DNA of 64,000 nt from a virus: positions 1 through 64,000 of IMG/VR virus record IMGVR_UViG_3300035181_001055. One strand, given 5' to 3'. The position numbers and the translations under genes are program-made. Of the stretch, positions 22,065 through 29,370 are shown in pieces; position 1 is the stretch's first letter; every line of letters begins with the position of its first letter. Under the pieces are notes generated by a model. That model made no database searches, was not told where the DNA came from, and was given only the letters and a program-made list of their open reading frames with translations.

Positions 22065-22358
22065 GTGGAAAACAACAAATTCTTGGCAAAGATTAACGAA
22101 TTCAATCCAAGCGATTACTTCAGAGCTGGGATTGTTCCGCTCTATTACGATTCCGAGAGCGGACTATTTGAGATATCCAAAACGCCAGACGACGGCGATA
22201 TTTTCTTGGTATATCTGGTCAAAAAACATGACGAAGGCGTTGAGTGCGTCGACACCGTGAAAACTTACAAAGAAGCGAAGCAGCTTTTTGACAATCTCAG
22301 GGATTGGCTAATTGAAAATGAGTTTGAAATCTTAATTGATGACGATGAGTGGCGCTGA
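22065..22358 (+). CDS. Small acidic protein of the EARQL family, copy B
   Basis: 97 aa. Starts at GTG 22065, placed by AAGGAG at 22053-22058. FLAKINEFNPSDYFRAGIV and TVKTYKEAKQLFDNLRDWL align with the protein at 21369. Acidic tail EILIDDDEW. Its end overlaps possible starts of the next gene. Confidence 0.65.
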   Translation: MENNKFLAKINEFNPSDYFRAGIVPLYYDSESGLFEISKTPDDGDIFLVYLVKKHDEGVECVDTVKTYKEAKQLFDNLRDWLIENEFEILIDDDEWR

Positions 22359-22365
22359 CGAGAAT

Positions 22366-22674
22366 ATGATGAAAATTGATGGCAAAATTGATGACATTGA
22401 CGCGTTTGCTGAAAGTCTTGGAAAAGACCCGTGCATACGTCTGTATATCTTCAAGCACAGAAAAGCCGATTCGGCTCTGTGGTACAAAACCACTGTTGGA
22501 GCATCTTCAGACAGCTATAAAGAGTGCATAATGGTCCTTCCTTATCTAAACGAAGAATGGACTGAAGACAAAATTGCATTTGACACACTCGACAAAGCAA
22601 TTGAGTTTTGCAATTACTTGTCTATAACACTCGAAAGAGACGAGTTTGATAATGCGCGAGAAATGACAGCATAG
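22366..22674 (+). CDS. Hypothetical acidic protein, 102 aa
   Basis: MMKIDGKIDDIDAFAESLG at the start; FDTLDKAIEFCNYLSITLE near the end suggests a distant member of the same family as 21369 and 22065. Several ATGs (22336, 22345, 22366, 22369) are in frame; 22366 lies just after the previous stop. Ends with TAG. Confidence 0.5.
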   Translation: MMKIDGKIDDIDAFAESLGKDPCIRLYIFKHRKADSALWYKTTVGASSDSYKECIMVLPYLNEEWTEDKIAFDTLDKAIEFCNYLSITLERDEFDNAREMTA

Positions 22675-22710
22675 ATATCCGATGAGAATGATTGCGCGAA
22701 AGGAGAGACG

Positions 22711-23019
22711 ATGAATAAGTTAGACACTGTTGTTCAGCAGTTCTTTGTTCTGGCAGAAGAAGCAGCTCGTAATGGCGGGTTTCGTGTTTCTGCCGACGGG
22801 ACGACTGTCAATCAGATTGCTGGCGAGATCAGCAACCAAACTCGTCTCCCTTTCGGCGAAGTCTCGAAGAAACTCGATGAAGTTGGCAAGAAGGTAACCA
22901 AGTCCAAGGATTGGCACAAGTGGCTGCGAGAAATTCAGCCTAAGGATGTTCGCAAGAATGCTCGATTCAGAGCTCGTGATATTGCTCGCGCTGCTTGCAT
23001 CGTTTCAATGAAGGGATAA
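22711..23019 (+). CDS. Hypothetical protein, 102 aa
   Basis: MNKLDTVVQQFFVLAEEAAR; helical, with a basic segment in the second half (KVTKSKDWHKWLRE, then KDVRKNARFRARD) that could contact nucleic acid. AAAGGAGAG gives a strong ribosome site. Not recognised. Confidence 0.6.
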   Translation: MNKLDTVVQQFFVLAEEAARNGGFRVSADGTTVNQIAGEISNQTRLPFGEVSKKLDEVGKKVTKSKDWHKWLREIQPKDVRKNARFRARDIARAACIVSMKG

Positions 23020-23047
23020 TGACAAGCTAGACTTGCTCGCCGTTAGA

Positions 23048-23098
23048 AACCCTGCTCGATGCAGGGTTATTGACATCGGCAGCATAGCCTGCTATAAT
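23048..23098 (+). promoter_or_regulatory. Early stem-loop plus promoter cassette 10
   Basis: AACCCTGC (23048-23055) pairs perfectly with GCAGGGTT (23061-23068). TTGACA 23070-23075, 17 bp, TATAAT 23093-23098 with TGC. Confidence 0.92.
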
Positions 23099-23131
23099 AT
23101 TCCTGACAGCAACGGAAACAAGGAGCACATC

Positions 23132-23242
23132 ATGGTTGGTTCCTTGGTTATCGACGAACGCGTTTTCAAGAGCGAAGCTCGATCCATCAGTTTCGCGTCC
23201 GAGATGCAATATCGCGGATTCAAATTTTGCATCGTTGATTGA
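23132..23242 (+). CDS. Small protein, 36 aa
   Basis: MVGSLVIDERVFKSEARSIS at the start, with AAGGAG 8 bases before the ATG and a full promoter cassette. Short, but expression signals are as good as any here. Function unknown. Confidence 0.55.
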   Translation: MVGSLVIDERVFKSEARSISFASEMQYRGFKFCIVD

Positions 23243-23286
23243 GTTGAACTTGTAAGCACTAAATGGACTGCTGAGGTAATTATTAT

Positions 23287-23457
23287 ATGCTAGCTCCTGT
23301 CTTTATCGCTCGCAAAGGTTATGTGGTGCTTTGGTCATGGGGCAACTATCGCTATACCATCGACGTTGGGAATCAAGAAACCATGTTGATGGAAAATGTT
23401 GACTTCGAAGATGCATTGAAAATGCTAGAAGAAGTGGCATCTAAGCAAATCCACTGA
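23287..23457 (+). CDS. Small protein, 56 aa
   Basis: MLAPVFIARKGYVVLWSWGN, then a helix ending in LEEVASKQIH. GAGG lies 11 bases before the ATG. The first half is beta-like and hydrophobic. Function unknown. Confidence 0.5.
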   Translation: MLAPVFIARKGYVVLWSWGNYRYTIDVGNQETMLMENVDFEDALKMLEEVASKQIH

Positions 23458-23479
23458 GACGAACTCGAAAGGGAATGAG

Positions 23480-23971
23480 ATGAAGCGACGCACGAATGCT
23501 ACTTCTGGATGGGTTAACTTCCCTGTAAATGATCCTGCGTGGACCAGCACTAATGAAGGCGGCATGGTCGTGAAGCTCGTTGTTTTCGGCGACGAAGAGT
23601 TTTACGACAAGTTCGTCATGTGCTGCGGCGCACAGGTTTACGACATTAGCAATGAAGTTCTTGTCGGCGACGATAAACCTTCGAATGCTAAGAATTCTTG
23701 CTCTTATGACGAAGACGATGCATGGATTTCAAATCACTTTCCTCATATATTCGACGGGTTTATTGAAAGCTCGAGCATCGAGAAATACACTTCTCGTGAT
23801 TACTTAGCTGCGATCGTCTTCGGCACTACTGGATGGTCTGGCGCTAAAGATGGCGAGTACTGGAAGTGCACATTCAACGATTTGACTGAGCAAGGCAAAG
23901 TGCTTTACAAGCAGATTGAAGCGCTCTATCCAGGCGCCGAAATCCATCTCTTAACGTACTTGGATACTTAA
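23480..23971 (+). CDS. Hypothetical protein, 163 aa
   Basis: MKRRTNATSGWVNFPVNDPA at the start; acidic, with Cys at 48-49 and an aromatic-rich middle. AAAGGGAATGAG precedes the ATG. Not recognised. Confidence 0.6.
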   Translation: MKRRTNATSGWVNFPVNDPAWTSTNEGGMVVKLVVFGDEEFYDKFVMCCGAQVYDISNEVLVGDDKPSNAKNSCSYDEDDAWISNHFPHIFDGFIESSSIEKYTSRDYLAAIVFGTTGWSGAKDGEYWKCTFNDLTEQGKVLYKQIEALYPGAEIHLLTYLDT

Positions 23972-23998
23972 GATTCGTTCATTTTGAAAGGAGAGATT

Positions 23999-24349
23999 AT
24001 GAAGACATTTCAAAGCGGAAATGAAACAATCACAATCCCTGACATTTCGGTAATCAAAATCGATAACCCGATCGTATTTCGAATCGAAGAGGGCGAATGG
24101 TCTGGAGTGATGTTCACAATCTCCGACATGCATTTCGATGATGAAAAAGAAAGTTTGCTTCATTACTTTTTCAATATTGTCGATGGCGATCAGCCATCTA
24201 CCGTGACACCCGATGATATCGAGAAAATCGTTGGCAATTTCATTCTGTCAATTATCAACGACCAGGTTATGAAAAAATGCTCCTCCGCCTATGATTGGAA
24301 AATCATTTGCAAAGATGACGAAAACCAAGAAAAGCGCGAAAAGGAATGA
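23999..24349 (+). CDS. Hypothetical protein, 116 aa
   Basis: MKTFQSGNETITIPDISVIK; beta-rich first half, helical second half, very acidic with a Lys/Glu tail. AAAGGAG precedes the ATG. Not recognised. Confidence 0.6.
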   Translation: MKTFQSGNETITIPDISVIKIDNPIVFRIEEGEWSGVMFTISDMHFDDEKESLLHYFFNIVDGDQPSTVTPDDIEKIVGNFILSIINDQVMKKCSSAYDWKIICKDDENQEKREKE

Positions 24350-24427
24350 AGATGAAATGATCAAGACGCAAACACAGATGGATCTGATCGTTTGTGCAAT
24401 CGAACTCATTCGTTGAGGAGAGTTAGA

Positions 24428-25123
24428 GTGAAAGTCTTCTTCACCAGCAAAGGCAAAAAAGTCATCATCGTCTATTGCGACATTGTTATTGATAACAAAT
24501 TCTACTTTTACGAGGATATTCACGACCTCGTGAAAAACAAAAAGCTGACAGCTGAAGAATACGACGAGATCATGTCCGCATTTTCAGGTATGCCTGAAAC
24601 TGATGAGACCATCAACGAGTATGCTCGCAGCGAAGACCTTGATGTTCGCCGCATTTTGGCACAACTTGGGTATGCGCCCGAAATTCTGGTCAATGACCCT
24701 GATCATGCGGTTCGAACTGAAGTCGCTAATAATGGAGACTACCTTGAAAAGCTGATTAACGATCCACACCCCGTTGTGCGTTCAAAGGTTGCCGAACTGG
24801 GTTATAGGCTTGATATCTTGGTTAACGATCCAAGCCATATCGTTCGAGAAGTTGTTGCTGAGCAAGAATATGGGCTCGAAAAGCTGGTACACGACCCGTC
24901 ACCTTATGTTCGCGCTGCTGTTGCTGAGCAAGAATATGGGCTCGAAAAGCTGGTACACGACCCGTCACCTTATGTTCGCGCTGCTGTTGCTGAGCAAGAA
25001 TATGGCCTTGACATCCTTAAAAATGATGAACATCCTTATGTTCAAAAGGCAGTAGAGAAAGCGATCTTGAAACAAAAACAAAATAATGTTTCTGAAAATG
25101 AAGAAAGGGATAAAAATGTTTGA
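24428..25123 (+). CDS. HEAT-like repeat protein, 231 aa
   Basis: Starts at GTG 24428, placed by AGGAG at 24416-24420. After about 65 residues come seven units of about 22-24 residues with DPxxxVRxxVAExxYGLDxLV, the same repeat as the 14087 protein. Two adjacent units are identical at the DNA level with a 66-bp period. Its end overlaps the clpP-like start. Probably a solenoid protein-binding scaffold. Confidence 0.65.
   Translation: MKVFFTSKGKKVIIVYCDIVIDNKFYFYEDIHDLVKNKKLTAEEYDEIMSAFSGMPETDETINEYARSEDLDVRRILAQLGYAPEILVNDPDHAVRTEVANNGDYLEKLINDPHPVVRSKVAELGYRLDILVNDPSHIVREVVAEQEYGLEKLVHDPSPYVRAAVAEQEYGLEKLVHDPSPYVRAAVAEQEYGLDILKNDEHPYVQKAVEKAILKQKQNNVSENEERDKNV
24854..25004 (+). repeat. Tandem 66-bp direct repeat in the HEAT-like gene
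   Basis: Copies at 24854-24919 and 24920-24985 are identical, followed by a partial third copy to about 25004. Each encodes 22 residues, so copy number can change without breaking the frame. Confidence 0.85.
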
Positions 25124-25730
25124 AAAGATTAGATATGAGGGGCACCACCATATTTCACCAGATGATGCTACTTTACCCTTGCCGAAGGCACGCGATTTGT
25201 TTTTCACCAAGCAAGTCGATCAATCTAGCATTGCTGAGCTCTCACAATCAATCGTCACGATCAACAAGAATGACGAATACCTGCGTAAGTTGTACCCAGT
25301 ATATGACTTAAGCTATAATCCTGCACCGATCAAAATCTATATTGACAGCTACGGCGGTTCCGTATATCAATGCTTCGGTCTCCTTTCCATCATGGATAAC
25401 TCAAAGACGCCGATTCATACCATCGTCACTGGCACAGCTATGTCGTGTGGATTCATGATGGCGATCCATGGACATAAACGGTTCGCCATGCGAAACTCGA
25501 CGTTGATGTTCCATCAAGTCGGTAGCGTGGTTTGGGGAAAGCTGAAAGACATGGAAGAAGAAATTGCTGAGGCACAACGCCTGCAGAAACGACTCATGGA
25601 AATGACCGTGAAGCGCACAAAGATCAGTCTGGCGAAGCTGGAAGAGAATTACAAGACGAAAACGGACTGGTACATGGATGCTGACGAAGCTCTAGCTAAC
25701 GGCGTCATCGACAAGATTCTAGGCGTTTGA
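25116..25730 (+). CDS. clpP: ClpP-like serine protease
   Basis: 204 aa with the ClpP core: SYGGSV at 78-83, nucleophile S110 in GTAMSCG, H133 in MFHQVG, and D184 in the KTDWYM block, forming the catalytic triad. GAAAGGGA precedes ATG 25116. No Clp ATPase is encoded in the window, so it would act alone, on small peptides, or with a host ClpX or ClpA. It lies in the early block next to a HEAT-like protein, far from head genes, so a prohead protease role is unlikely. Confidence 0.85.
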   Translation: MFEKIRYEGHHHISPDDATLPLPKARDLFFTKQVDQSSIAELSQSIVTINKNDEYLRKLYPVYDLSYNPAPIKIYIDSYGGSVYQCFGLLSIMDNSKTPIHTIVTGTAMSCGFMMAIHGHKRFAMRNSTLMFHQVGSVVWGKLKDMEEEIAEAQRLQKRLMEMTVKRTKISLAKLEENYKTKTDWYMDADEALANGVIDKILGV

Positions 25731-25794
25731 CATGAGCTTGTCGCTCTGATTGACGCGTCGCACGCGCGCACGAAGCTCGCAACATCAAAAAATA

Positions 25795-25844
25795 ACCTTA
25801 CTAGCGGTAAGGTCGGTTGACAGCGGCTGAAAATAGTCTATAAT
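25795..25844 (+). promoter_or_regulatory. Early stem-loop plus promoter cassette 11
   Basis: ACCTTAC (25795-25801) pairs with GTAAGGT (25807-25813). TTGACA 25817-25822, 16 bp, TATAAT 25839-25844. The stem differs in sequence from the others but compensates: CCTT pairs with AAGG. Confidence 0.9.
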
Positions 25845-25882
25845 AAACTCATCAGTAACGGAAACAGTGGAAAGCAAATATC

Positions 25883-26128
25883 ATGAGCTACAAAGTTGTC
25901 CTTACTCATATCAACAACATCGAAATCGGCGACACGGTCGAGATCGACGGCGTGCTGAAAACAGTCGGAAAAGAGGACATCAAGCCCGATTCTTTCCTCG
26001 GTCGCACCCTCTTCGGCGACTGCTTTTCTCTCGGATGTGAACCAGTTCGAAAAGTCATTTTTCCTAACCAACCAAAAAAAGTCACAAAGCCTTCTTCTTT
26101 CAAGCGCATTGTTCATCGTCTGAAGTAA
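25883..26128 (+). CDS. Hypothetical protein, 81 aa
   Basis: MSYKVVLTHINNIEIGDTVE; a small beta-barrel-like start with a basic C-terminus (QPKKVTKPSSFKRIVHRLK). GGAAAG precedes the ATG. I have seen similar small proteins in phages but cannot assign a role. Confidence 0.6.
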   Translation: MSYKVVLTHINNIEIGDTVEIDGVLKTVGKEDIKPDSFLGRTLFGDCFSLGCEPVRKVIFPNQPKKVTKPSSFKRIVHRLK

Positions 26129-26133
26129 TCATC

Positions 26134-26604
26134 ATGAAAAAAGCAATCTTGACTATCGGCATAAGCGCCAGCGGTAAGTCCACTTGGGCTGCAGAATACT
26201 GCGCCAAAAACGAAGGCACTCAAGAAATCAATCGCGACTATATTCGCAAGTGCCTTTACACCATGGAAACTGGCAAACCGTTCACATGGAGCGAATGGAA
26301 ATGGGAACCTAAAGTCACATTGACTCAGCGCGAAATGATCGAGCGCGCAGCTAAAAGTCAGCGAGTAAAAACTATCATCATTTCCGATACTAACCTCAAT
26401 CTCAACCGCATCAAAGAAATGCGCGAGTGGCTCGAAAGTATCGGATTTGAAGTTGAGTACAAGATTTTTCGCGTCGATTACGAAGAGGCAGTTAAACGAG
26501 ACGCCAAGCGCAACGATAGCGTCGGGTCTCTTGTGATCGAGAGACAGCTCGAACACTTCAACGAACTCATGAAATCGTTCAAAGAACTCGAGGCGGTATC
26601 GTGA
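26134..26604 (+). CDS. Polynucleotide-kinase-like P-loop kinase
   Basis: 156 aa. GISASGKST (9-17) is the P-loop; EINRDYIRK and SDTNLNLNRIKEM match the substrate and R-helix blocks of the T4 Pnk kinase domain. T4 Pnk (301 aa) also has a 3'-phosphatase domain, absent here. Expected activity is 5'-phosphorylation of RNA or DNA ends for repair of cleaved tRNA or nicks. No RNA ligase is seen in the window, though the ATP-dependent DNA ligase is. Confidence 0.75.
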   Translation: MKKAILTIGISASGKSTWAAEYCAKNEGTQEINRDYIRKCLYTMETGKPFTWSEWKWEPKVTLTQREMIERAAKSQRVKTIIISDTNLNLNRIKEMREWLESIGFEVEYKIFRVDYEEAVKRDAKRNDSVGSLVIERQLEHFNELMKSFKELEAVS

Positions 26605-26864
26605 ATCTGATCAAATGCAAAGTTTGTGGTGAGGGCTACGTAATCGACTGCGAAGATCAGTTCGAAGCAGACTACATGGGGTTCAAAGAGAATCTGACCT
26701 TGCACTATAAAACATGCGATTTTTGCGACTCCGAATTCGTCGATGAAGAGGATATGCGCAAAAATAAGAAGAAGATGCTCGATTTCAAGCATGATGTTTT
26801 GAAAAGAATTATCATTGATGGAATCAAACCCGCCGCCACTACAAACGATCTAAATCGGAAATGA
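26601..26864 (+). CDS. MqsA-like zinc-finger protein without HTH domain
   Basis: 87 aa from GTG 26601, overlapping the previous stop. CKVCGEGY at the start and CDFCDSEFVDEED near residues 39-51 give two CxxC pairs spaced as in the N-terminal zinc domain of the antitoxin MqsA, followed by the MLDFK helix. MqsA has a C-terminal DNA-binding HTH domain; here the protein ends before it. It could neutralise an MqsR-type toxin or be a general zinc-ribbon protein. Confidence 0.55.
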   Translation: MNLIKCKVCGEGYVIDCEDQFEADYMGFKENLTLHYKTCDFCDSEFVDEEDMRKNKKKMLDFKHDVLKRIIIDGIKPAATTNDLNRK

Positions 26865-26865
26865 A

Positions 26866-27255
26866 ATGGGATACGATTATCACAAAGATGGCACGACGCC
26901 TCTTGATGAGAGCATTTTTGTCTTCGGCAGTAATCTTGCTGGCATACATGGTGCGGGGGCTGCTAAAGTTGCTTTACGGCTCTTTGGCGCTAAGTATGGC
27001 ATTGGGGAAGGGCTAGTCGGCAGATCGTATGCGATCCCGACGAAGGACGAAGAGATCATGACACTCCCTCTTGAAGAGATCTCGAAATCGGTCACTCGTT
27101 TTTCAGATTTCGCTAGATCGAATCCCGAGATGAAATTCTGGGTTACGAAAATCGGATGTGGGCTCGCTGGGTATAATGACGAACAGATTGCCCCTATGTT
27201 CAAAGGAGCACCTAGCAATTGCAACATGCCACTCGATTGGAAGAGGTTTTTATGA
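26866..27255 (+). CDS. Macro-domain-like conserved phage protein
   Basis: 129 aa. FVFGSNLAGIHGAGAA near residue 18 is a Gly-rich loop, followed by SYAIPTKD, TLPLEEI, a WVTKIGCGLAGY block and IAPMFKGA. This order is familiar from a widespread phage family related to macro (ADP-ribose-binding) domains. It may bind or remove ADP-ribose; not proven. It starts right after the previous stop. Confidence 0.65.
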   Translation: MGYDYHKDGTTPLDESIFVFGSNLAGIHGAGAAKVALRLFGAKYGIGEGLVGRSYAIPTKDEEIMTLPLEEISKSVTRFSDFARSNPEMKFWVTKIGCGLAGYNDEQIAPMFKGAPSNCNMPLDWKRFL

Positions 27256-27455
27256 AAGAGAGCAAGCTGGTCATAAGGACGTATGTGAGCACATGGAGCA
27301 ACGTTATGAAGAAGGTTCGAGAGATCAACAGAATGGCGATGAAGCACAAGCTGAAGGAGAGCTCGGTCATCATCGAAGACGACGTCCAATATGTCCCGAA
27401 CGGAAGGCGGAAGACCATCAAAGGGGCGAAGCTCACATGGGCATACATCGTGTAG
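27252..27455 (+). CDS. Hypothetical basic protein, 67 aa
   Basis: MKESKLVIRTYVSTWSNVMK; strongly basic (pI clearly above 9). ATGA overlap with the preceding stop and GAAGAGG upstream. Not recognised. Confidence 0.55.
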   Translation: MKESKLVIRTYVSTWSNVMKKVREINRMAMKHKLKESSVIIEDDVQYVPNGRRKTIKGAKLTWAYIV

Positions 27456-27471
27456 GGGTATTTTGAAACGG

Positions 27472-27500
27472 TTTGTAGCGGCGAAAATCTTGCCTATAAT
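27472..27500 (+). promoter_or_regulatory. Weak sigma-70 promoter
   Basis: TATAAT 27495-27500 with a poor -35 (TTTGTA, 17 bp away). The leader AACAACGAAGGAG resembles the cassette leaders. Confidence 0.55.
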
Positions 27501-27533
27501 ATCCACATGAACAACGAAGGAGAGGGGTCATCC

Positions 27534-27620
27534 ATGAAAGTAATGATCATCCACAAATCCAGAAACGCGGTTACATGGTCCGCGTGTGTCACTACTAAAA
27601 TCCACTGCTTTGAGGTATAA
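27534..27620 (+). CDS. 28-aa leader-like ORF
   Basis: MKVMIIHKSRNAVTWSACVT and eight more residues, behind GGAGAGGGG. It ends 2 nt before the kinase gene, so it may be a real micropeptide or serve translational coupling. Confidence 0.45.
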   Translation: MKVMIIHKSRNAVTWSACVTTKIHCFEV

Positions 27621-27622
27621 AT

Positions 27623-28201
27623 ATGCGAATCGGATTCACAGGTGCACATCGAACTGGTAAAACTACACTGGCAAAAGATATCGCAGATTCTCTGAAGATC
27701 AAATTCTATCCGACTAAAGTTAGCGAAGCGCCGATTTGGAAAGCAATTCGCTCAAGCCCATCAGACAGCTTCACTTTTGCCGAACGCCTCGAAATTCAAT
27801 CACACTTGGCCCATTACCTGGATGGTCAATATGGAAACATCAAAGAAAAAGCCTATGTCGTGGACAGGACTCCTCTTGACATTCTTGGGTATCTATTTGC
27901 TAATTTGGATAGTACGTGCAGTGATCTATGGACCGCCAAAACGAGATCTTTGATCGAGCAAGTCATCGAATCGTGCGAGAAAAATTTTTCGAAGATCTTT
28001 CTCGTTCAGCCAGGAATCCACGTAAGGGATGACGACGGCAAGAGCGGCAAAACGTTCATGAGCTATCCTTACCAACTGGCGATCAGCAACAACATTCTTG
28101 CTTTCGGACATAAGTACCTAGGAGACGGAAAATTCATCGTCATCCCCGAAGAGATGACCTCGCTTGATGAGCGTGTTCGATATGCGCTAGATTGGATTTA
28201 A
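27623..28201 (+). CDS. P-loop nucleotide kinase (AAA_28 / NadR-like)
   Basis: 192 aa. GAHRTGKTT (6-14) is a Walker A; VVDRTPLDILGY in the middle is the Asp-Arg block of nucleoside and nucleoside-monophosphate kinases of the NadR/AAA_28 type. The sequence does not resemble T4 gp1 closely. A dNMP or ribosylnicotinamide kinase role is possible. It is the last gene of the rightward early block, directly before a tRNA. Confidence 0.65.
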   Translation: MRIGFTGAHRTGKTTLAKDIADSLKIKFYPTKVSEAPIWKAIRSSPSDSFTFAERLEIQSHLAHYLDGQYGNIKEKAYVVDRTPLDILGYLFANLDSTCSDLWTAKTRSLIEQVIESCEKNFSKIFLVQPGIHVRDDDGKSGKTFMSYPYQLAISNNILAFGHKYLGDGKFIVIPEEMTSLDERVRYALDWI

Positions 28202-28206
28202 TCAAC

Positions 28207-28282
28207 GGGCCAGTAGCTTAAAGGTCAGAGCGTCCGACTCATAATCGGTTGGTTGCAGGTTCGAGTCCTGCCTGGCCCACCA
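28207..28282 (+). tRNA. tRNA with anticodon CAT, probably Ile2 (lysidine-type)
   Basis: Acceptor GGGCCAG pairs with CTGGCCC; loop CTCATAA. The anticodon arm and the following bases (CCGACTCATAATCGGTTGG) resemble E. coli tRNA-Ile2 more than elongator tRNA-Met, and C4-G69 and C5-G68, features used by TilS, are present. It is not an initiator: pair 1-72 is G-C. CCA is encoded. Confidence 0.85.
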
Positions 28283-28287
28283 AAAAG

Positions 28288-28310
28288 AAAGCCCTCTTTA
28301 CGAGGGCTTT
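28288..28310 (-). terminator. Intrinsic terminator of the leftward late operon
   Basis: AAAGCCCTC (28288-28296) pairs perfectly with GAGGGCTTT (28302-28310). Read leftward it is followed by a T-rich run (TTTCTTTTTG). It overlaps the last codons of the GIY-YIG-like gene. Confidence 0.88.
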
Positions 28311-28753
28311 GCTATTGCTGATCTTTCTTCTATGCCTCGAACGAGATGACAATGGTGCTTGCCTGATATATTCCCGTTATAGTAGAGCATCTCGCCGTTC
28401 TCGTCGACTTTCTCAAGCACGCCCAGCATATACTGAAGCTTAACTTCCATGTAGTTCACGTCGCGATCTAGCTTATGCAAGCTCAGTATGCGACGTTCGA
28501 ATCTGTCTCCGCCATGCTCTTTGACCAATCGCTTGATCTCGTCACATGAGCTATAGTACTTGCGCCAATCGCTTTCGACTGTCACGCGTCGAGCCTTTCC
28601 TTTGACCTTTCGCTTACTCCAGAAGAACTTCTTGCCTATGTAGCGTTTTCCGTTGACCTTGTCGACTAGCTCGTAAACGAACCCAGCATAGTCGCCGCAA
28701 TCGAGAAAAGGCTCGCCATTGAAAAGCCAAGGGTTATCGTATTCGACTGTCAT
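28298..28753 (-). CDS. GIY-YIG-like protein
   Basis: 151 aa. FVYELVDKVNGKRYIGKKFF carries a degenerate GIY (FVY) and an intact YIG at the usual distance; a Glu in NYMEVKLQ could be the catalytic metal ligand. It could be a nuclease or a structural relative. It is the last gene of the leftward late operon and its start overlaps the tail-tube-like stop. The stop codon is inside the terminator stem. Confidence 0.6.
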   Translation of the reverse strand: MTVEYDNPWLFNGEPFLDCGDYAGFVYELVDKVNGKRYIGKKFFWSKRKVKGKARRVTVESDWRKYYSSCDEIKRLVKEHGGDRFERRILSLHKLDRDVNYMEVKLQYMLGVLEKVDENGEMLYYNGNISGKHHCHLVRGIEERSAIAKPS

Positions 28754-29370
28754 GCGGTTCTGCTCACTGCAGTGTCATTCCCGCTCGAAGCCCAGTACTT
28801 GTAACTAAGAGTAACAGTCACGGTTTGTACAGCATTCATTGTGCTGTAACTCAAATCAACAACGCCGATGTTTATCGGGTAAGCTTCGTATAAGTCAACG
28901 AAATATGCATCGTTCCCTTCGATGTCAATCGTAGTTATTCGAACATCGCTAGTGAATTCATTATAGTAGTTGACAGTATTGCTCCCGATGTTTATCGCAG
29001 CATTCTGCCATATATCAAAATACTCTCTTGTTGAATAATCAGTGTCAGCATAGAAACTGAATGTGACAGGGTCATAGCTTTGAGAATAAGGAACTCTGTA
29101 AGGCGCAGCGAGTTGCTTATGATCGTATGTCAGAAGCGTTCTTTGAGGAAGAGAACAGCTATGGCACATTACATTTATATTCCCATTCCTGTTCAGATTC
29201 GCCTCTTGTGACTTTATATTTGACGCAGCGCTATCGCTATTGACGCCAGGGAGATCAGGGGAAGCATTGAAGCCTTGAGGCAATGAAAATTCAACGCGAT
29301 AACGGCTAGGTCTAGCAAACCCCTTGTTGAATCTCGAAATGAAGGATTTTAAGCTATAGTCTCTGCTCAT
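28750..29370 (-). CDS. Tail-tube-family protein (gp19/gp54/gp3-like)
   Basis: 206 aa from ATG 29370, 7 nt after GGAGGA; a TTG at 29385 is in frame but lies in the ribosome site. NKGFARPSRYRVEFSLP, CSLPQRTLLTYDHK, APYRVPYSQSYDPVTFSFYA and YEAYPINIGVVDLSY followed by TVTVTLSYKYW are typical of the T4 gp19 tube fold. In T4 the leftward order is 4-2-3, so this position favours the tube-terminator role of gp3; gp54 is an alternative. The main gp19 tube gene is probably elsewhere. Confidence 0.65.
   Translation of the reverse strand: MSRDYSLKSFISRFNKGFARPSRYRVEFSLPQGFNASPDLPGVNSDSAASNIKSQEANLNRNGNINVMCHSCSLPQRTLLTYDHKQLAAPYRVPYSQSYDPVTFSFYADTDYSTREYFDIWQNAAINIGSNTVNYYNEFTSDVRITTIDIEGNDAYFVDLYEAYPINIGVVDLSYSTMNAVQTVTVTLSYKYWASSGNDTAVSRTA

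Noticed and set aside
24357-24416. 19-aa ORF between the 23999 and 24428 genes
   Set aside because: Too short, no own ribosome site beyond the overlap; no support.
27616-27623. Exact TATAAATA late box
   Set aside because: Overlaps a stop and the ATG of the kinase gene, so it cannot serve that gene; probably chance.
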